Of a DNA stretch of 64,000 nt, positions 25,060 through 36,764 are shown one piece after another. The translations under genes were made by a program, and so were the position numbers. Numbering within the stretch: the stretch's first letter is position 1; each line of letters opens with the position of its first letter. The stretch spans positions 22,027,716 to 22,091,715 of the forward strand of contig NC_045144.1 of NCBI RefSeq assembly GCF_008831285.2. Direction: 5' to 3'. The notes beneath the pieces are model-generated. The model was not told the DNA's origin, did no database searches, and saw only the letters and a list, made by a program, of their open reading frames with translations. The DNA comes from Nymphaea colorata. Its lineage: Eukaryota > Streptophyta > Magnoliopsida > Nymphaeales > Nymphaeaceae.

Positions 25060-25508
25060 TGGTGGTTGACATTCCTTCTATAACTGAGCCAACTTTGCAT
25101 GATCTAACTCTTGTTATGTTGGTTCTATTTGTTGGACCAATTCTACCTATGGAACTATTTCTTCTTGTTTCCTAAGTTCATGGACATGTGATGCTTCTCT
25201 TGTTTGAACTTGCTTTTACACACCAGCTTGCGGATGAGTTTGAATGTTATCTTGACCCTATAAAAAATGATGAGAAGAAAAACAATTGGAAGTACATTTA
25301 GTGTGCATAGAGAGGCAAATAAGGAGAAGTGAGAGTGACACATGGATATGGGCAAAAATCATTCAAACTGGAAGTACATTTAGGTCCCATCAATTCCATT
25401 GTGTTAACTTGTTCTATAATTTTAGGCTCATTCATTCCCAGACAGTCAAGGCTATATTTTAGTGTACCTTGTCAAGATGCCAGACACTCAACATCTCAAT
25501 CGGGCATG
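25060..25508. other. No gene recognised; boundary between gypsy-2 and hAT
   Basis: This should hold the protease-RT spacer of gypsy-2 on the minus strand, but no motif is readable. A short direct repeat (ATTGGAAGTACATTTAG near 25287, AACTGGAAGTACATTTAGG near 25367) lies here. Confidence 0.4.
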
Positions 25509-25859
25509 CAGGGTGGGCGGGGCGGAGCCAAAAACTTTTGGTTAAGGGGCACTAAATATATTTGAATAAAAAACTTACAAGATAAAATAACTATAATTTA
25601 AAAAGCAATGCAAATATACATAATTATAAACAAATTTAGAGTTGGGTCAAAAAGTAAATAAAATAACTATAGTTCTATACAGATATAGAGTTGACCTAAA
25701 AAAATCAGATAACTATAGTCCTGCACAAATTTATAATTGGCCCCCAAAACAAAACAAATAACCGTAGAAGTATAGATTTACAAAAGCAACATAAATAACT
25801 ATAGTTGTGAAAAAAATCACATGCTTTCCTATCGGCTTTTCATATTTTGGAAACAATGC

Positions 25860-26554
25860 ATGATTGCTTCATCAGTTATGCTATCAAATATATCATTCTC
25901 ACTATAAGTATCAAAGCATCATTGACTTAGTCATCTCTCATTTTTTTACGCAGCTGAGTTTTGATATTATTCATGACTGAGAATGTTCTTTCAACACTTG
26001 TTATTGCAATGGTATAGTTAGTGCCAACTTGATTAACAAATACACCAGAGAAAATACTATGTTCTTTACTGATGTCACCATCATTTTTGCAAGTTTTGTC
26101 GAAGAATTTATATTTGGAAACTACATATAGGTCTTCATATCTTTAATATATACTTCTAATTGACTTCTAAGTCTTTCTAAGTCTGTCCCATGGAAGTCTC
26201 TAGGATAGACCTCAACAAGATGAATCAACTTATCTATATCAACAGAAGAAAAACAATTCTTTGGGCTCAAACGTGCCACTGAAAGGAGAACCTCTGTATT
26301 TAGCTCAATGAAACGATTATTCATCTCTTCAAGTTGCAGATCAATGATAGCACAGAACACATTAACTGGGTAATGATGCAAACAAGCCATTTTTCCGTTG
26401 TACGGCTTGGTCGTCCTTGAGGTGTGTATATCTCGTATAAATTAGATATTAAAATATAAAATTTGTTGCAAACTATAGATATTTTGTTTATAAGAGAGTT
26501 CCAACCATCATCTCTCAACATTTCTTTAACACTTTCATCAGTCAAGCACTGCAC
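25860..26554 (-). pseudogene. hAT transposase, C-terminal half (minus strand)
   Basis: Minus-strand frames give EMLRDDGWNSLINKISIVC (26554 side), then VNVFCAIIDLQLEEMNNRFI, LLSVARLSPKNCFSSVDIDK and, near 26000, TSVERTFSVMNNIKTQLRKK. These are in order the 'M-R-D-x-G-W-x-x-L-L', 'V-E-V-F-x-x-V-I-D-x-Q-L-Q-E-L-N-x-R-F' and the hAT dimerisation-domain signature 'A-x-x-E-R-x-F-S-x-M-x-x-x-K'. The expected Ala before SVERTFS is Thr. At least two frameshifts are present. The part N-terminal to the DDGW segment is not on this strand. Confidence 0.75.
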
Positions 26555-26786
26555 ATTTATTTTGCATCACCCAACACTCAGGTGGACCCCTATTGGGACT
26601 TGCAATAATTGGGACAGGTCAGGAGCCTACAATTATAATAATATGTTTTTGCATATTTTGAGGATATTATATGTTATTGATTATATGGTTATAAGACTAT
26701 CAGACAAATATAAACTATGATATATTGTCTAATATTTGCTATATAGTATATACTTACAATTTTTATTTTATTTTTAGTGAATAGGA

Positions 26787-28590
26787 ATGGATAAGTTTGT
26801 GGTGAAAGTGCCAACTTTGATCAATATTCTACAAATCAAGAAGATTAGATCAAATAAAGGAGAATTAAGAAAAGATACTGGATCAAGAGAAGAAGGAGAA
26901 TCAAGTGAGGAGCCATGTAATATAGAATTTAATGAAGCAGAGTTGCCTGTAGATCTTGCTCCTCATGCTCCTATGTCAAGCTATCATCCCAAGATTAGAA
27001 AGTGTTCATAGAGTATATCATTTTCAGGAGTCCTATCAACCTCTCCATTTAACTTCCAACCAAGTCATCAAAAGTCAAAGTTCAATCCATCTTCATATAA
27101 TGAATACACAGATTGGTTGGAGTACAGTCCAAGTAAGCATAAAACGTATTGCCAATACTACTATATTTTTTAAGCCAACATGTATAGATAAGTTCAATAC
27201 AAAAACATTTACAGCTGAAGGATGTGATAATTGAAAAGTGAAGAAGGGATTTGATATATATGGTGGAGTCCCCAATACTCATCATAATATAGCACAAATG
27301 AAATTTGAAAATTTGATGCAGTAAAAAAAATATATCAAGACTACTTCAAAAGCTAAGTGATCAACAAAAAGTGCATATAATACTCGACTTTGGGTAACTG
27401 TTAATATGACTATACTTTTATTAAGACAAGGATTGTCATTTTGAGGGCATGATGAAGGTAAAGACTCACAATAAATATATTTTCATCTATCTTTTTTCAA
27501 ACTATCACGATTTTTCACATTTGTTCATTTTTTTATTAATATCACAATATTTTTTAAAATATTGTGATATCTATGACACTGTTCTAAAGATAGTGTACAA
27601 GATCATAATAGAGGAAATTTTATTTAATTTTTGAAGTTTTTGCAAAGCTGAATAATGATGTAGATAAAGTTGTACTAAAAAATGCTCCAAAAAATAATAA
27701 GCTGACATCTCCTGATGTACAAAAGGATGTTGCCAGAGCTTGTGCTATGCAAACAACAAATGCTATCATTAAGGAGTTTGGAAACATTTTTTTCTCTCTT
27801 TTATTTGACAAATCTCGAGATGCATCAATTAAAGAGAAAATGGTATGTCTGTCAAATTGTTGAACAAGCTATTGTATTGGTACATGTTTTAGAAACAAGT
27901 GCCATGTCACTCAAAGCAACAGTTGAAGACATATTTTGTAAGTATGGATTAAACATATCACATTTGCATGGATAGGGTCATGATGGAGCAAGCAATATGA
28001 GAGGAACCTTTAATGAGTTGAAGACTTCTATATTAAATGAAAATGAGTCTACATATTATACTCGTTGTTTTGCACATCAGCTCCAATTAGCATCACTTGT
28101 GGTTGCACAAAATCATTAGGTGCTAGAGTTGTTTTTCGATACATTAGTCAGGTTCCCTAGTTTTTTTTTTCTACTTCATGAACAAGGTCAGAGCTTTTTC
28201 TAGAAGCAGAATATATTAGAATAGTTGAAGCATTTGAGTTAGGTGAACTTGGAACAAAAGAAGATTAAATCAAGAAACGAGTCTTAGATGACCTGGTGAT
28301 ACTCGTTGGGATTCTCATTATATGCTATGCTCAGTTTAATAGACATGTATCCTTATGTGATTAAGGTGTTGGAGTTTGCTATTGACAACACAAATTTAGA
28401 AAGATTTGAAGCAGTTACCTTGTTATGTAGATTGCGAGATTTTGAGGTTGTGTTTGGCTTACATTTGATGAATAAAGTTTTGGAGATAACTGAAACACTT
28501 TCACAAGTACTTCAATGAAATATCAAGATATTGTGAATGCTATGAATTTAGTTGTTACAACAAAACAATGCATTCAAGGTATCTATATGC
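26787..28590 (+). pseudogene. hAT transposase, N-terminal half (TTF zinc finger and DUF4371, plus strand)
   Basis: The start at 26787 (MDKFVVKVPTLINILQIKKI) follows a splice-acceptor-like TTTTATTTTTAG. A TTF-type zinc-finger region lies at about 27030-27440 (WLEYSPSKHKTYCQYYYIF). DUF4371 motifs follow: KLTSPDVQKDVARACAMQTT then NAIIKEFG (27700-27785), LLFDKSRDASIKEKM, GASNMRGTFNELKTS (27980-28030), HQLQLAS, and finally LHLMNKVLEITETLSQVLQ (28460-28515). Stops and frameshifts occur throughout, including one inside the FD-x-SRD catalytic segment. The reading ends near KQCIQ at about 28575, exactly where the minus-strand half takes over. Confidence 0.75.
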
Positions 28591-28599
28591 ATGATTCAA

Positions 28600-31166
28600 G
28601 TAAAAACTAATTAAACGAAGACACTGAATTAAAAGAGAGAAAGAGGGACGAGAGGGGCATATTTGACCCATGCGCTTAGCCTAGAGATATTAAATTGAAT
28701 CTATTATACAAAATAAATATATGAAGCTATAGCATTATTTTTAATGCAAATAAGTAAAATCTAATATCTAAGAAAGAAATAAACTAAACTAAACATGCTA
28801 GAAGAACAAGGAAAATTAAAGCATGCTTAAAAGAAATAAAGAAAAAAAAAAGAACTAAATTGTAAGAGAAGAGAAAGATAAACATAAACCTGGAGACTTA
28901 ATTGAGCCCACTCCCATGACCTCTAAAATAAGCCTGGTTGAGTCTAGAATGAGTGCTAATGTAGCCCGAACCAGGACCTAGACCAAAGACTAAAAAAATA
29001 AATTGAATTGAGCCAAGCCTTTTACTACCCAATTGAAATTTTACTTAATCTCTTCGGCTTCTCTAGGCAGCTCTTAGTGTGTGGAGAGAGGGGGCATGAC
29101 CCACTTCTATAATACTGGGCAGGTCAACCCCCTTAACACTTTCAATCTAGGACTAAATCCTTGTCCTCCTCCTGACTCAAAGAAACACAAATCTTAGGTT
29201 AAAATTATGTTTCCAAAAGAAATTTGTTCACTGCGATCTCATATTAAATCTGAAGTTGATTCCATAAAAAACAATGCATGCATAAAGAAGTGTTGATTGA
29301 TTCATGATAAAGGATTCAAATTGGCGTCAAGCAAACGATGCGATAATATGAAGTGGACAAAACGCACATTAAAACCATAGTTTAAGACAGATATCAAACA
29401 GAAAAATGTTCATTCCGACCACATACAAATGTCGATTCTGATTCAATCTCTGCCAGAGTGCTCAACAAAGAGTTTTGCTCGATTCAAGTCCTTGACATTA
29501 AGCATGGAGTGAGAAAATCATGATGTATTTTTGAAACATAATGTGCATTAAGCTCTCACGTGGATCCTGGTTTTGGGTTTGATTTCGGAACTTAGATCCA
29601 GTTCAAATCTAAAGAATATTCTAGAAGATATATTTCGATTCGATACAAAAATCTAGATCATGATCTGATATTGAGATTTGAAATTTAGAATAATGGGTCT
29701 TCATCTATGAACATAGATCTCTTATCAGAGATTTGGATATGAGATCCATATATGAATTGGAGATCTGAAACGACATGAACTTGGACCTAGCTTGACCTAG
29801 AGTAGGTGGGTTTAGCTGGATTACATGTGTTGGACTTATGCTTGGTTTAGTTTTGAAAAGTGGGTTCAGACCTAGGTTGGGTGCAGGTTTACTAGGCTTG
29901 ACTTGGGTGCCATTTTTGGAAACCCTGGTTTAGTGAAAATTTGAGGTGGTTTGATCCTGGGATTGAACCCACTAGGTTCAGGTTAATGTGCATCAAATGC
30001 TAACTTAGGTTAATGTGGCTTTTATGTTGGGTTTCATGAAAAATCTATGCATAGTGGCAAGTAACTAAAATACCAATGGAATGGAAAACAAAATTGGTGG
30101 GTCGTGGGCAGGCTGACCACATTGGAACGTGTGCAAGATAAAAATAAGGCATCTTGTGAAATTGGTTGACAAATGGCTTCATTTGCCCCTCCAAAACTCG
30201 AAAATTTAAGTTTTACTAGTTGTAAGATGACTTTTTTTGAAGTTTGGCAAGGGAAAATGAAAACTCTTGACTATTCATCTCATCCAGTGCTGGAAATACT
30301 TTTTTGAAGTGTTTGTTATCACAACCATGAGAAGAAATTGAGAAATTGACTACTGAATTGATCAAAATTGAGTTCAGAAGATTGAGCTCCACTGAAACTA
30401 TGTTTGAACCTTAGTGAGTAAAATGGAAATGAACTCAAATTTAGACAAATGAACTGAAACCAAAGTCCAAAATGCTGAGATTGGACATTGAAGAATGTGA
30501 TCTTAGCTTGGTATGAGTTGACATGGTGGAGATTGTAAGACTTATAGCTTGGACCTCCTAGAGCTAGTGAGAGAGTGTTACTCTGATTTTAGGACAACAC
30601 TCTAGAACTCAAATCTAGATCTCAAAACTAAAAGTAACTAAAGAAATACTTTGTATGCAACGAGCATAGCTTATGTTCAGCTTGGTTTGGATTGACATGT
30701 TGTTCTTACTCCAAAATTTTCTGCTGCTTGGTTTCAAGGAGTTGGTTGAGCTAGAGTGGGCTAACTTTGGGCCGAGATAACTGTAGTGAGCTGGCTCTAA
30801 AGACTCTTGAGGTCTTGTAAAGTTAAGAAATGACCTACTTGCTCAAATGTTAGGCAATTCTAAAAAATTTGGAAAAAAATCCTACTTTCTAGTCCTGGAT
30901 GCCAGGACAGAAGAGTAAAATTATCATTTTCAGCGATGGTGGTATATGGGTCTAGGTGTTCAATGCTGATATAAAACATGCTTGTTCTTGAAATTTGTTA
31001 TCTCATGGGTGAAGGATAAAAACAGTCATTTGGACTTATGAACGTTTTGGATGTTCAAGCCCAAGATAAATAGAATGAAACTGAACCCGTATATAACCCA
31101 AGCTCCTTCGCTGCCACATCCAATCCCCAAACCCTTTTACGGTGGGCTTAGTTCACGTCCAGCCAC
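28600..31166. other. No gene recognised; possibly old LTR sequence
   Basis: No frame of 60 codons or more carries a motif. The stretch 29550-29800 is rich in AGATCT/GATCC words, and a loose repeat with a spacing of about 180 bp (near 29225 and 29405) is seen. A TATA-like CGTATATAAC lies at 31089-31098. Composition resembles the 37.9-38.7 kb stretch on the other side of the copia element, so both could belong to one older LTR element into which copia jumped, but I cannot show it. Confidence 0.3.
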
Positions 31167-31171
31167 TATTC
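31167..31171. repeat. Target-site duplication of copia-1, left copy
   Basis: TATTC here and at 36765-36769. A 5-bp duplication is the standard product of LTR-retrotransposon integration. Confidence 0.9.
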
Positions 31172-31470
31172 TGTTAAGGAAATAGATGTCAAACCGTGTG
31201 AAGCATTAAGGAAAGAGGCAATCAAGGATTACCGTGTGGAGAAATATGGCAAGAAAATGAAGATTGGCAATCAGGAATTGCCGTGTGAAGATTCATTCCA
31301 GCGAATGAAGATTTTCAAATGATGTAACTCCTTACCATATGTATAGCTGCCTCATCACGTTGTATCTAGTTACCATTTCTGTATCAACCGTGTAAACATT
31401 ATAAATACAGTGAAAACTCTTGCAAAACATACTACAAGAGATTTACTCACTTGCCTGTGTCGTTTCTTCA
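31172..31470 (+). repeat. 5' LTR of copia-1
   Basis: 299 bp, TGTTAAGGAAATAGA...TCGTTTCTTCA. It contains a TATA box (TTATAAATA at 31399-31407), so transcription should start about 30 bp downstream. It differs from the 3' LTR by a G/A (GTGTGAAG against GTATGAAG), a T/A (AAATATGG against AAATAAGG) and a T/A (CATACTAC against CATACAAC). Confidence 0.95.
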
Positions 31471-31482
31471 TGGTATCAGAGC
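31471..31482 (+). other. Primer-binding site of copia-1 (initiator tRNA-Met)
   Basis: TGGTATCAGAGC abuts the 5' LTR. This is the complement of the 3' end of plant initiator tRNA-Met and is the usual primer site in copia elements. Confidence 0.95.
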
Positions 31483-32215
31483 TAGGCTTCATATTTTCTT
31501 ATGCAGCCTTGGTTTCTCTGCACGGTCGTCGGATAGGTTTTTCTTATCCAAATTCCTGCTGCTCTTCTATTCAGCCATAGTTCCTTTCTTTTTCAGCGTA
31601 CCTGTTCTGCAGCAAACCGTCGCCAGTGCCTTCCTCTGATTGTACCCAAAACCATCTGCCTGGAATCCTCTGTTTTTCATCCGCCTCCCTTGCTGTTTCT
31701 TCTTCCTCTTCAACGTGTGAAACAGGCTTCAAGAACCCAGCGCCTCCTCTGTTCTCATTTTAGGTTTACCCTACGTCGAGTAGAGGAGACCCAGCCGTCA
31801 TCTCCAATCGCTCGCAGCTTGCCCGACGAGCTCTGCCCACTGCTCACCCCTTCTGCCCACTGCTTCCCAGCCGTAATCTCCAACCACTCGCCCACCATCT
31901 GCCCAATCGTCATCTACCCACTGCCGAACAGCCATCATCAGCCCACTGCTTGCCCCTACCGTCATCCGCCCACCGCTCGCCCCTGCTGTCATCCGCCCAC
32001 CGCTCGCCCCTGCTGTCATCCGTCCATCGCTCGCCCCTGCTGTCATCCGTCCATCGCTCGCCCCTTGCCTCACGAGCCCTGCCCACTGCTCGCCCCCTTG
32101 CCCGACAAGCTCTTGGCAGACACGGTAACCCTTTGGCTGCGGCACCCTATTTTTCTTTTGGACCTTATATTAAGCACATATTGTAGATTTTGGACTTCAT
32201 TGGTGTCTAAGTACC
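31483..32215 (+). other. Untranslated leader of copia-1
   Basis: The 733-bp leader between primer site and gag is GC-rich from 31740 to 32110, unlike the rest of the window. It contains a 27-bp tandem array. A 198-codon Pro/Cys/His-rich frame (31690-32286) crosses it and overlaps gag in another frame. I regard that as a by-product of the repeat. Confidence 0.6.
31961..32068 (+). repeat. 27-bp tandem array in the copia-1 leader
   Basis: GTCATCCG starts at 31961, 31988, 32015 and 32042. Units read GTCATCCGCCCACCGCTCGC plus CCCTGCT with one or two changes. Weaker copies (CCCACTGCTTGCCCC) extend upstream to about 31840. Confidence 0.85.
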
Positions 32216-32557
32216 ATGGCTGCTCCGTCGCCTATACAATGGAACGCTGCTGCAGCGTTGGTCTCCATCAAACTCAATCGAGATAACTACTTGTTATGGC
32301 GAAGTCAACTAGAGTCTGTAATGGACTCTCAAGATCTTCTTCAATTTGTTGATGGGACTCAAGTCGAACCACCAAAGGAGATAACAAAGGACGGCAAATC
32401 TGAAGTAAATCCAGATTTTATAGCATGGAGAAAGCTGGATCGACTTGCATTAAGCTGGATCAAGGCAACGGTCACTGAAGCTGTCTTGGGGCAGATTATG
32501 CGTGCCAAAACTGCCTATGATGCTTGGTCGACTCTTGAGAAATCATATGGTTCTTAG
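32216..32557 (+). CDS. Copia-1 gag, N-terminal part, ended by an in-frame TAG
   Basis: The start ACCATGGCTGCT (ATG at 32216) is in good plant context. The 113 residues form the start of a copia Gag (Retrotran_gag/DUF4219 type): KLNRDNYLLWRSQLESVMD (residues 19-37) is the conserved 'L-x-x-x-N-Y-x-x-W' segment, and AYDAWSTLEKSYGS (100-113) is the usual 'A-x-x-x-W-x-x-L-x-x-x-Y' motif. The frame ends at TAG 32555-32557. The next codons ([12 protein letters not shown]) continue the same protein in the same frame, so the TAG interrupts a single gag-pol frame. Gag coats the element's RNA in cytoplasmic particles. Confidence 0.9.
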   Translation: MAAPSPIQWNAAAALVSIKLNRDNYLLWRSQLESVMDSQDLLQFVDGTQVEPPKEITKDGKSEVNPDFIAWRKLDRLALSWIKATVTEAVLGQIMRAKTAYDAWSTLEKSYGS

Positions 32558-32563
32558 TTTCCT

Positions 32564-35500
32564 TTGAGAATCATGTTGCTGCGTAAGGAGTTGCTTCTTA
32601 TCAAGAAGGGAAGTATGTCTATGCAAGCTTATCTAGATCAAATCAGATTTCTTTCGGATACTTTATCTACTGCTGGTCAAGAAATTTCTGATCAAGATTT
32701 AGTACAAGTCACACTTAATGGATTATCGTCTGAATATGAAAGTTTTATAACCATGCTTACTGGCCCATCATCATCAAATCTTTCATTTTCTGAACTTTTT
32801 GATCTTCTGCTCAATCAAGAAAAACGTCTTGCCCTACTTAAGTCGACTTCAATAAACTCGACTGAATTTGTTCAGCTAGCATCGCAGATTGTCAACCAAA
32901 CTGCATTCAATGTTTTTCGTGGGCAACGCCAAGGCCGAGGATTTTTTCGTGGTCGAGGAGGAAGAAATCAAGGTGGTCGTGGATATCAATTTCAGGGACG
33001 TGGAAATCGGCCTCAGTCACAAATACAACCTGGTACGACCAATTCACAATACCAACGTCCTCCTATTGTTTGTCAATATTGTGGACGGAAGGGGCACTCA
33101 GCTCGCACATGCTATGACATTCCACAAGCCTACTCTGCCATGAGTCTGCAGGACTCATTAAATGAATACTGGTACCCAGATACAGGGGCTACAAACCATA
33201 TTGTAGCAAGTGATGATATGATGCACAACAAAGCTCCTCAGGATGGACAAGAAAACGTCATGATTGGTAATGGCTCTCGCCTTTCTATTAAACATACTGG
33301 TGATCTATTAGTTGATGTTGATGGGAATTCCTTTAAACTGAAGAATACTCTCCATGTTCCCACTATTGCTCACAATTTGTTATCAGTCGGAAAATTTACT
33401 ACTGATAATGACTGTATTTTTGAGTTCTCACCATATGAATTTGTGATCAAGGATCGGCGAACAAACAGGATTCTTCTTCAGGGACCAAAGAAGCATAATG
33501 GACTTTATCCCATTGCACTTAAGCGAGCTAGCGAGAATCAAGAAAGAGCCGCCTTCAGCAGTTGGTTTTCACGTCAAAATAATGCAGCCTCATATGAATT
33601 ATGGCATCGCCGATTAGGACATGCGAATAAAAGGATTGTGAATCTTTTGAATACTAGTTGTTTGATTTCAATAAATTCTTCATCTCGAAAAGAGATCTGT
33701 GAATCATGTCTTGTTGGCAAAATGCATAAACAATCATTTCCTTCTTCTGATTTTCATGCTTCTCGAGTTCTTGAAATTTTGCACATGGACGTTTGGGGAC
33801 CGGCTCCAGTACTCTCCAAGGATGGTTTCAAATATTTTCTTCTAATAGTTGACAATTTCTCTCGCTACTCATGGGTATTTCCTTTAAAGACAAAATTAGA
33901 AGTGGTTGACTGTGTTTGCAATTTTAAGGTCTTGGTGGAAAATCAATTAAGTTCTAAAATTGCCACCATTCAATCAGACAATGGAGGAGAATTTTGCAAC
34001 AATGTGTTGGAGTCATTCTGTAAAGAAAATGGAATTCTTCATCGATTTTCATGTCCCTATACGCCTGAGCAAAATGGCATAGTGGAAAGGAAAAATCGAC
34101 ATGTTGTTGAAACCGGTTTGAGTATGATACATGACTCTGGCCTCGATTATAAGTTTTGGGTCGAATCTTTCAGAATGGCAGTATATATTATTAATCGGCT
34201 CCCGACTCTCAAGCTCAAACGAAAGACTCCTTTTCAACTGGTGTTTGACAAGGTGCCTGATTATACTCATCTACGAGTTTTTGGAGCCATATGTTATCCA
34301 CTGCTTTCTCTATCAAACAGCACCAAATTCCAACCAAAGACCACTCGATGCATTTTTCTTGGCTATGCAAGCAGACATAAAGGGTATATCTGTTATGATA
34401 CTACACTTCAAAGGACTCTTATATCTCGACATGTAATTTTTGATGAAAGTTTGCATATTGGGCATTCACCACCAACTTTTGATTCTTCTCTATGGACGCC
34501 CAGGGCTCAAATTGATCAAGGTACGTTCGATCTTGACCACAGCAACTCTCATAACAGGAGAACTTCACTAGTCGAGCCGACATATCAAGATCATCTGCTT
34601 TCATTAGTCAATCCTGCATCATCACCATCTCATCACCAAAGTTCTTTTGTGCCACACGTCGTTGAACTTCCAGCCTCTCATTCAGACATGTCTGTCTCTC
34701 CTTTACAAGATCTTGCAGAAACTACATTCATACCACGACAACCAAGCCCGTTGTCACTGGAAGATAATCTTATGCACACACACGAGGCTGAAAATGGATC
34801 AATACATGAACTTGCTGAAAGCTCATCTATCACTCGACCAGCTCAGCATACTCACCCTATGGTCACCAGATCGATGACCGGTTCCTTGATACCAAAAACC
34901 TTTTGTGCTATATTCGATCAAAAGGAACCATCCTCTTTCAGAGAAGCAATTAAACATGGTGATTGGCAGCAAGCAATGAAGCATGAGATCAAGGCACTCA
35001 AAGAAAATAAAACGTGGCGACTCATTCCCCCACGTTCTGACCTTCATGTCATTAGCTCAAAATGGGTGTACAAGATTAAGCGGAATGTTGATGGGACCAT
35101 CGCTAGACATAAGGCACGTCTTGTTGCTCGTGGTTTTCTTCAAGAAGAAGGCATCGACTACTCGGAAACATTCAGTCCAACAATAAAACCCACTTCTATT
35201 AGGGTTTTACTTTCCTTAGCCATACAATATGGGTGGCCTCTTCGTCAACTTGATTTTGACAATGCTTTTCTTAATGGCTACCTTCATGAAGATGTCTATA
35301 TGACTCAACCTGAAGGATTTGAAGATCAAGAACATCCTACTTATGTATGCAAACTGGAAAAAGCTATCTATGGTCTCAAACAAGCACCCCGAGCGTGGTA
35401 TCAACGGCTCAGTTGTCATCTTCAAAAGCTTGGTTTCTTCATCTCACAATCGGATGCGTCACTGTTTATCTATTCCAAAGACAAACATAACATTTACATA

Positions 35501-36541
35501 CTTGTTTATGTTGATGACATAATTGTTACTGGCTCGTCTCCATCTCTTATTGATTGGGTTATTCGACAACTCCAGGTTACATTTTCAGTAAAGGATCTTG
35601 GACCCTTATCGTACTTTCTTGGGATTGAAGTCAAAAGGACAGCACACTCATTATATCTATGCCAACATTCTTATATCACCAACATCATCAAACGTACCAG
35701 TATGGCCAGGGCTAAGCCTACTGCTTCACCGATGAGTACTAGTAAAGACAAAGCATCATCTCCGACGTCCTTTGATGATCCTTCATTGTATCGAAGTGTG
35801 GTAGGGGCGTTACAATATGCAACCCTTACTAGACCGGATATAGCGTTTGCTATTAATCGAGCATGTCAATTCATGCATTCTCCTACAATGAATCATTGGA
35901 TCATGGTGAAGAGAGTCTTGCGATACTTGAGTGGCACCAGTCACTATGCTTTGCACTTCAAAAGATCGTCAACATTGCAACTCTGTGCTTTTGTAGATGC
36001 TGATTGGGCCGGAAGCCCAGAAGACCGAAAATCTACAGGTGGATTTGTTGTGTTCCTAGGAGAAAATGTCATATCTTGGGCTTCTAGAAAACAAAGAACT
36101 GTAGCCCGATCCAGTACTGAAGTGGAATACAAATCCCTAGCATGTGCAGCTGCTGAACTGCTTTGGTTAAAAGCTCTTCTCAAAGAATTAGGGATAAATT
36201 CCTCATCTTCACCTGTTCTCTGGTGTGACAACATTGGAGCATTATACCTTGCAGCTAATCCAGTCTTCCATGCTAGAACTAAACATGTGGAAGTGGATTT
36301 TCATTTTGTTCGAGATCATGTCAATCAAGGAAATATCCAAGTTAAATTCATACGCTCCGCTGAGCAAGTGGCTGATGGAATGACGAAAGCTCTCAGCACT
36401 GGTTTATTTCAATCATTTCGAGACAAGCTAAACGTGGCTGATCCAACGTTCAGCTTGAGGGAGCATGTTAAGGAAATAGATGTCAAACCGTATGAAGCAT
36501 TAAGGAAAGAGGCAATCAAGGATTACCGTGTGGAGAAATAA
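32564..36541 (+). CDS. Copia-1 Gag(C-terminal)-Pol polyprotein, uninterrupted 1,325 codons
   Basis: This continues the gag frame after the TAG; the Met at 32564 is internal and probably not a real start. Domains by residue of this frame: rest of gag 1-169 with an RGRGG-type basic stretch; CCHC knuckle [14 protein letters not shown] 170-183; protease DTGA 206-209; pre-integrase LWHRRLGH about 345-352; integrase with Asp409, Asp472 and Glu508 (35 residues between the last two, the D-D-35-E form); RT from about 800 with YVDD 982-985; and RNase H with DADWAG from 1145 and Glu1188 in [15 protein letters not shown] closes the conserved part. The last 25 or so codons lie inside the 3' LTR, and the stop TAA (36539-36541) is created by one of the LTR differences. 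All catalytic residues are intact. Cytoplasmic particle assembly and nuclear integration are expected of the family. Confidence 0.95.
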   Translation: MRIMLLRKELLLIKKGSMSMQAYLDQIRFLSDTLSTAGQEISDQDLVQVTLNGLSSEYESFITMLTGPSSSNLSFSELFDLLLNQEKRLALLKSTSINSTEFVQLASQIVNQTAFNVFRGQRQGRGFFRGRGGRNQGGRGYQFQGRGNRPQSQIQPGTTNSQYQRPPIVCQYCGRKGHSARTCYDIPQAYSAMSLQDSLNEYWYPDTGATNHIVASDDMMHNKAPQDGQENVMIGNGSRLSIKHTGDLLVDVDGNSFKLKNTLHVPTIAHNLLSVGKFTTDNDCIFEFSPYEFVIKDRRTNRILLQGPKKHNGLYPIALKRASENQERAAFSSWFSRQNNAASYELWHRRLGHANKRIVNLLNTSCLISINSSSRKEICESCLVGKMHKQSFPSSDFHASRVLEILHMDVWGPAPVLSKDGFKYFLLIVDNFSRYSWVFPLKTKLEVVDCVCNFKVLVENQLSSKIATIQSDNGGEFCNNVLESFCKENGILHRFSCPYTPEQNGIVERKNRHVVETGLSMIHDSGLDYKFWVESFRMAVYIINRLPTLKLKRKTPFQLVFDKVPDYTHLRVFGAICYPLLSLSNSTKFQPKTTRCIFLGYASRHKGYICYDTTLQRTLISRHVIFDESLHIGHSPPTFDSSLWTPRAQIDQGTFDLDHSNSHNRRTSLVEPTYQDHLLSLVNPASSPSHHQSSFVPHVVELPASHSDMSVSPLQDLAETTFIPRQPSPLSLEDNLMHTHEAENGSIHELAESSSITRPAQHTHPMVTRSMTGSLIPKTFCAIFDQKEPSSFREAIKHGDWQQAMKHEIKALKENKTWRLIPPRSDLHVISSKWVYKIKRNVDGTIARHKARLVARGFLQEEGIDYSETFSPTIKPTSIRVLLSLAIQYGWPLRQLDFDNAFLNGYLHEDVYMTQPEGFEDQEHPTYVCKLEKAIYGLKQAPRAWYQRLSCHLQKLGFFISQSDASLFIYSKDKHNIYILVYVDDIIVTGSSPSLIDWVIRQLQVTFSVKDLGPLSYFLGIEVKRTAHSLYLCQHSYITNIIKRTSMARAKPTASPMSTSKDKASSPTSFDDPSLYRSVVGALQYATLTRPDIAFAINRACQFMHSPTMNHWIMVKRVLRYLSGTSHYALHFKRSSTLQLCAFVDADWAGSPEDRKSTGGFVVFLGENVISWASRKQRTVARSSTEVEYKSLACAAAELLWLKALLKELGINSSSSPVLWCDNIGALYLAANPVFHARTKHVEVDFHFVRDHVNQGNIQVKFIRSAEQVADGMTKALSTGLFQSFRDKLNVADPTFSLREHVKEIDVKPYEALRKEAIKDYRVEK
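36454..36465 (+). other. Polypurine tract of copia-1
   Basis: CTTGAGGGAGCA immediately precedes the TG of the 3' LTR. It overlaps the pol frame (residues LREH). Confidence 0.7.
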
Positions 36542-36764
36542 GGCAAGAAAATGAAGATTGGCAATCAGGAATTGCCGTGTGAAGATTCATTCCAGCGAAT
36601 GAAGATTTTCAAATGATGTAACTCCTTACCATATGTATAGCTGCCTCATCACGTTGTATCTAGTTACCATTTCTGTATCAACCGTGTAAACATTATAAAT
36701 ACAGTGAAAACTCTTGCAAAACATACAACAAGAGATTTACTCACTTGCCTGTGTCGTTTCTTCA
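36466..36764 (+). repeat. 3' LTR of copia-1
   Basis: 299 bp, colinear with 31172-31470 and differing at three positions. It holds the end of the pol frame; the TATA copy is at about 36693-36701. It is followed by the TATTC target duplication at 36765-36769. Confidence 0.95.

Larger units (their letters stand above)
20955..25060 (-). mobile_element. Second Ty3/gypsy remnant, minus strand (gypsy-2)
   Basis: Minus-strand pol pieces occur in the order RT N-terminal linker (25056-24832), RT with YVDD (24411-24400), RT-associated RNase H (24027-23818), a second RNase H (23688-23230) and integrase (about 23000-20960). The element is related to gypsy-1 (same integrase ending), but its gag and protease are absent: the sequence changes into a hAT element at about 25.5 kb. 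The 3' end holds an 806-bp tandem duplication and a tandem-repeat field. All domains carry stops. Confidence 0.7.
25509..28590. mobile_element. hAT-superfamily transposon with rearranged transposase
   Basis: The left end starts CAGGGTGGGCGGGGCGGAGCC at about 25509, typical of plant hAT ends ('CAGGGGCGGAGCCAG'). Inside lies a DUF4371/TTF-zinc-finger class hAT transposase, but its C-terminal half is on the minus strand (26554-25860) and its N-terminal half on the plus strand (26787-28590). Together the halves cover the protein once. No matching right terminal repeat was found beyond 28590. An internal inversion of about 2 kb explains this best. Confidence 0.65.
31172..36764 (+). mobile_element. 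Nearly intact Ty1/copia retrotransposon (copia-1), 5,593 bp
   Basis: All structural parts are present. There are two LTRs of 299 bp each, bounded by TG...CA. The 5-bp target duplication TATTC lies at 31167-31171 and 36765-36769. A primer-binding site TGGTATCAGAGC directly follows the 5' LTR. A gag-pol frame in the copia order (gag, protease, integrase, RT, RNase H) is present, with a short purine tract before the 3' LTR. By direct comparison the LTRs differ at only three positions with no indels (about 1 per cent), so the insertion is recent. A single in-frame TAG in gag (32555-32557) is the only interruption. Confidence 0.95.

Noticed and set aside
31798-32145. Gly/Ala-rich minus-strand frame of 115 codons
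   Set aside because: Reverse shadow of the same GC-rich repeat array in the copia-1 leader.
31690-32286. 198-codon frame before gag of copia-1
   Set aside because: It follows the 27-bp repeat, is Pro/Cys/His-rich without a domain, and overlaps gag out of frame. Kept only as a finding on the leader.
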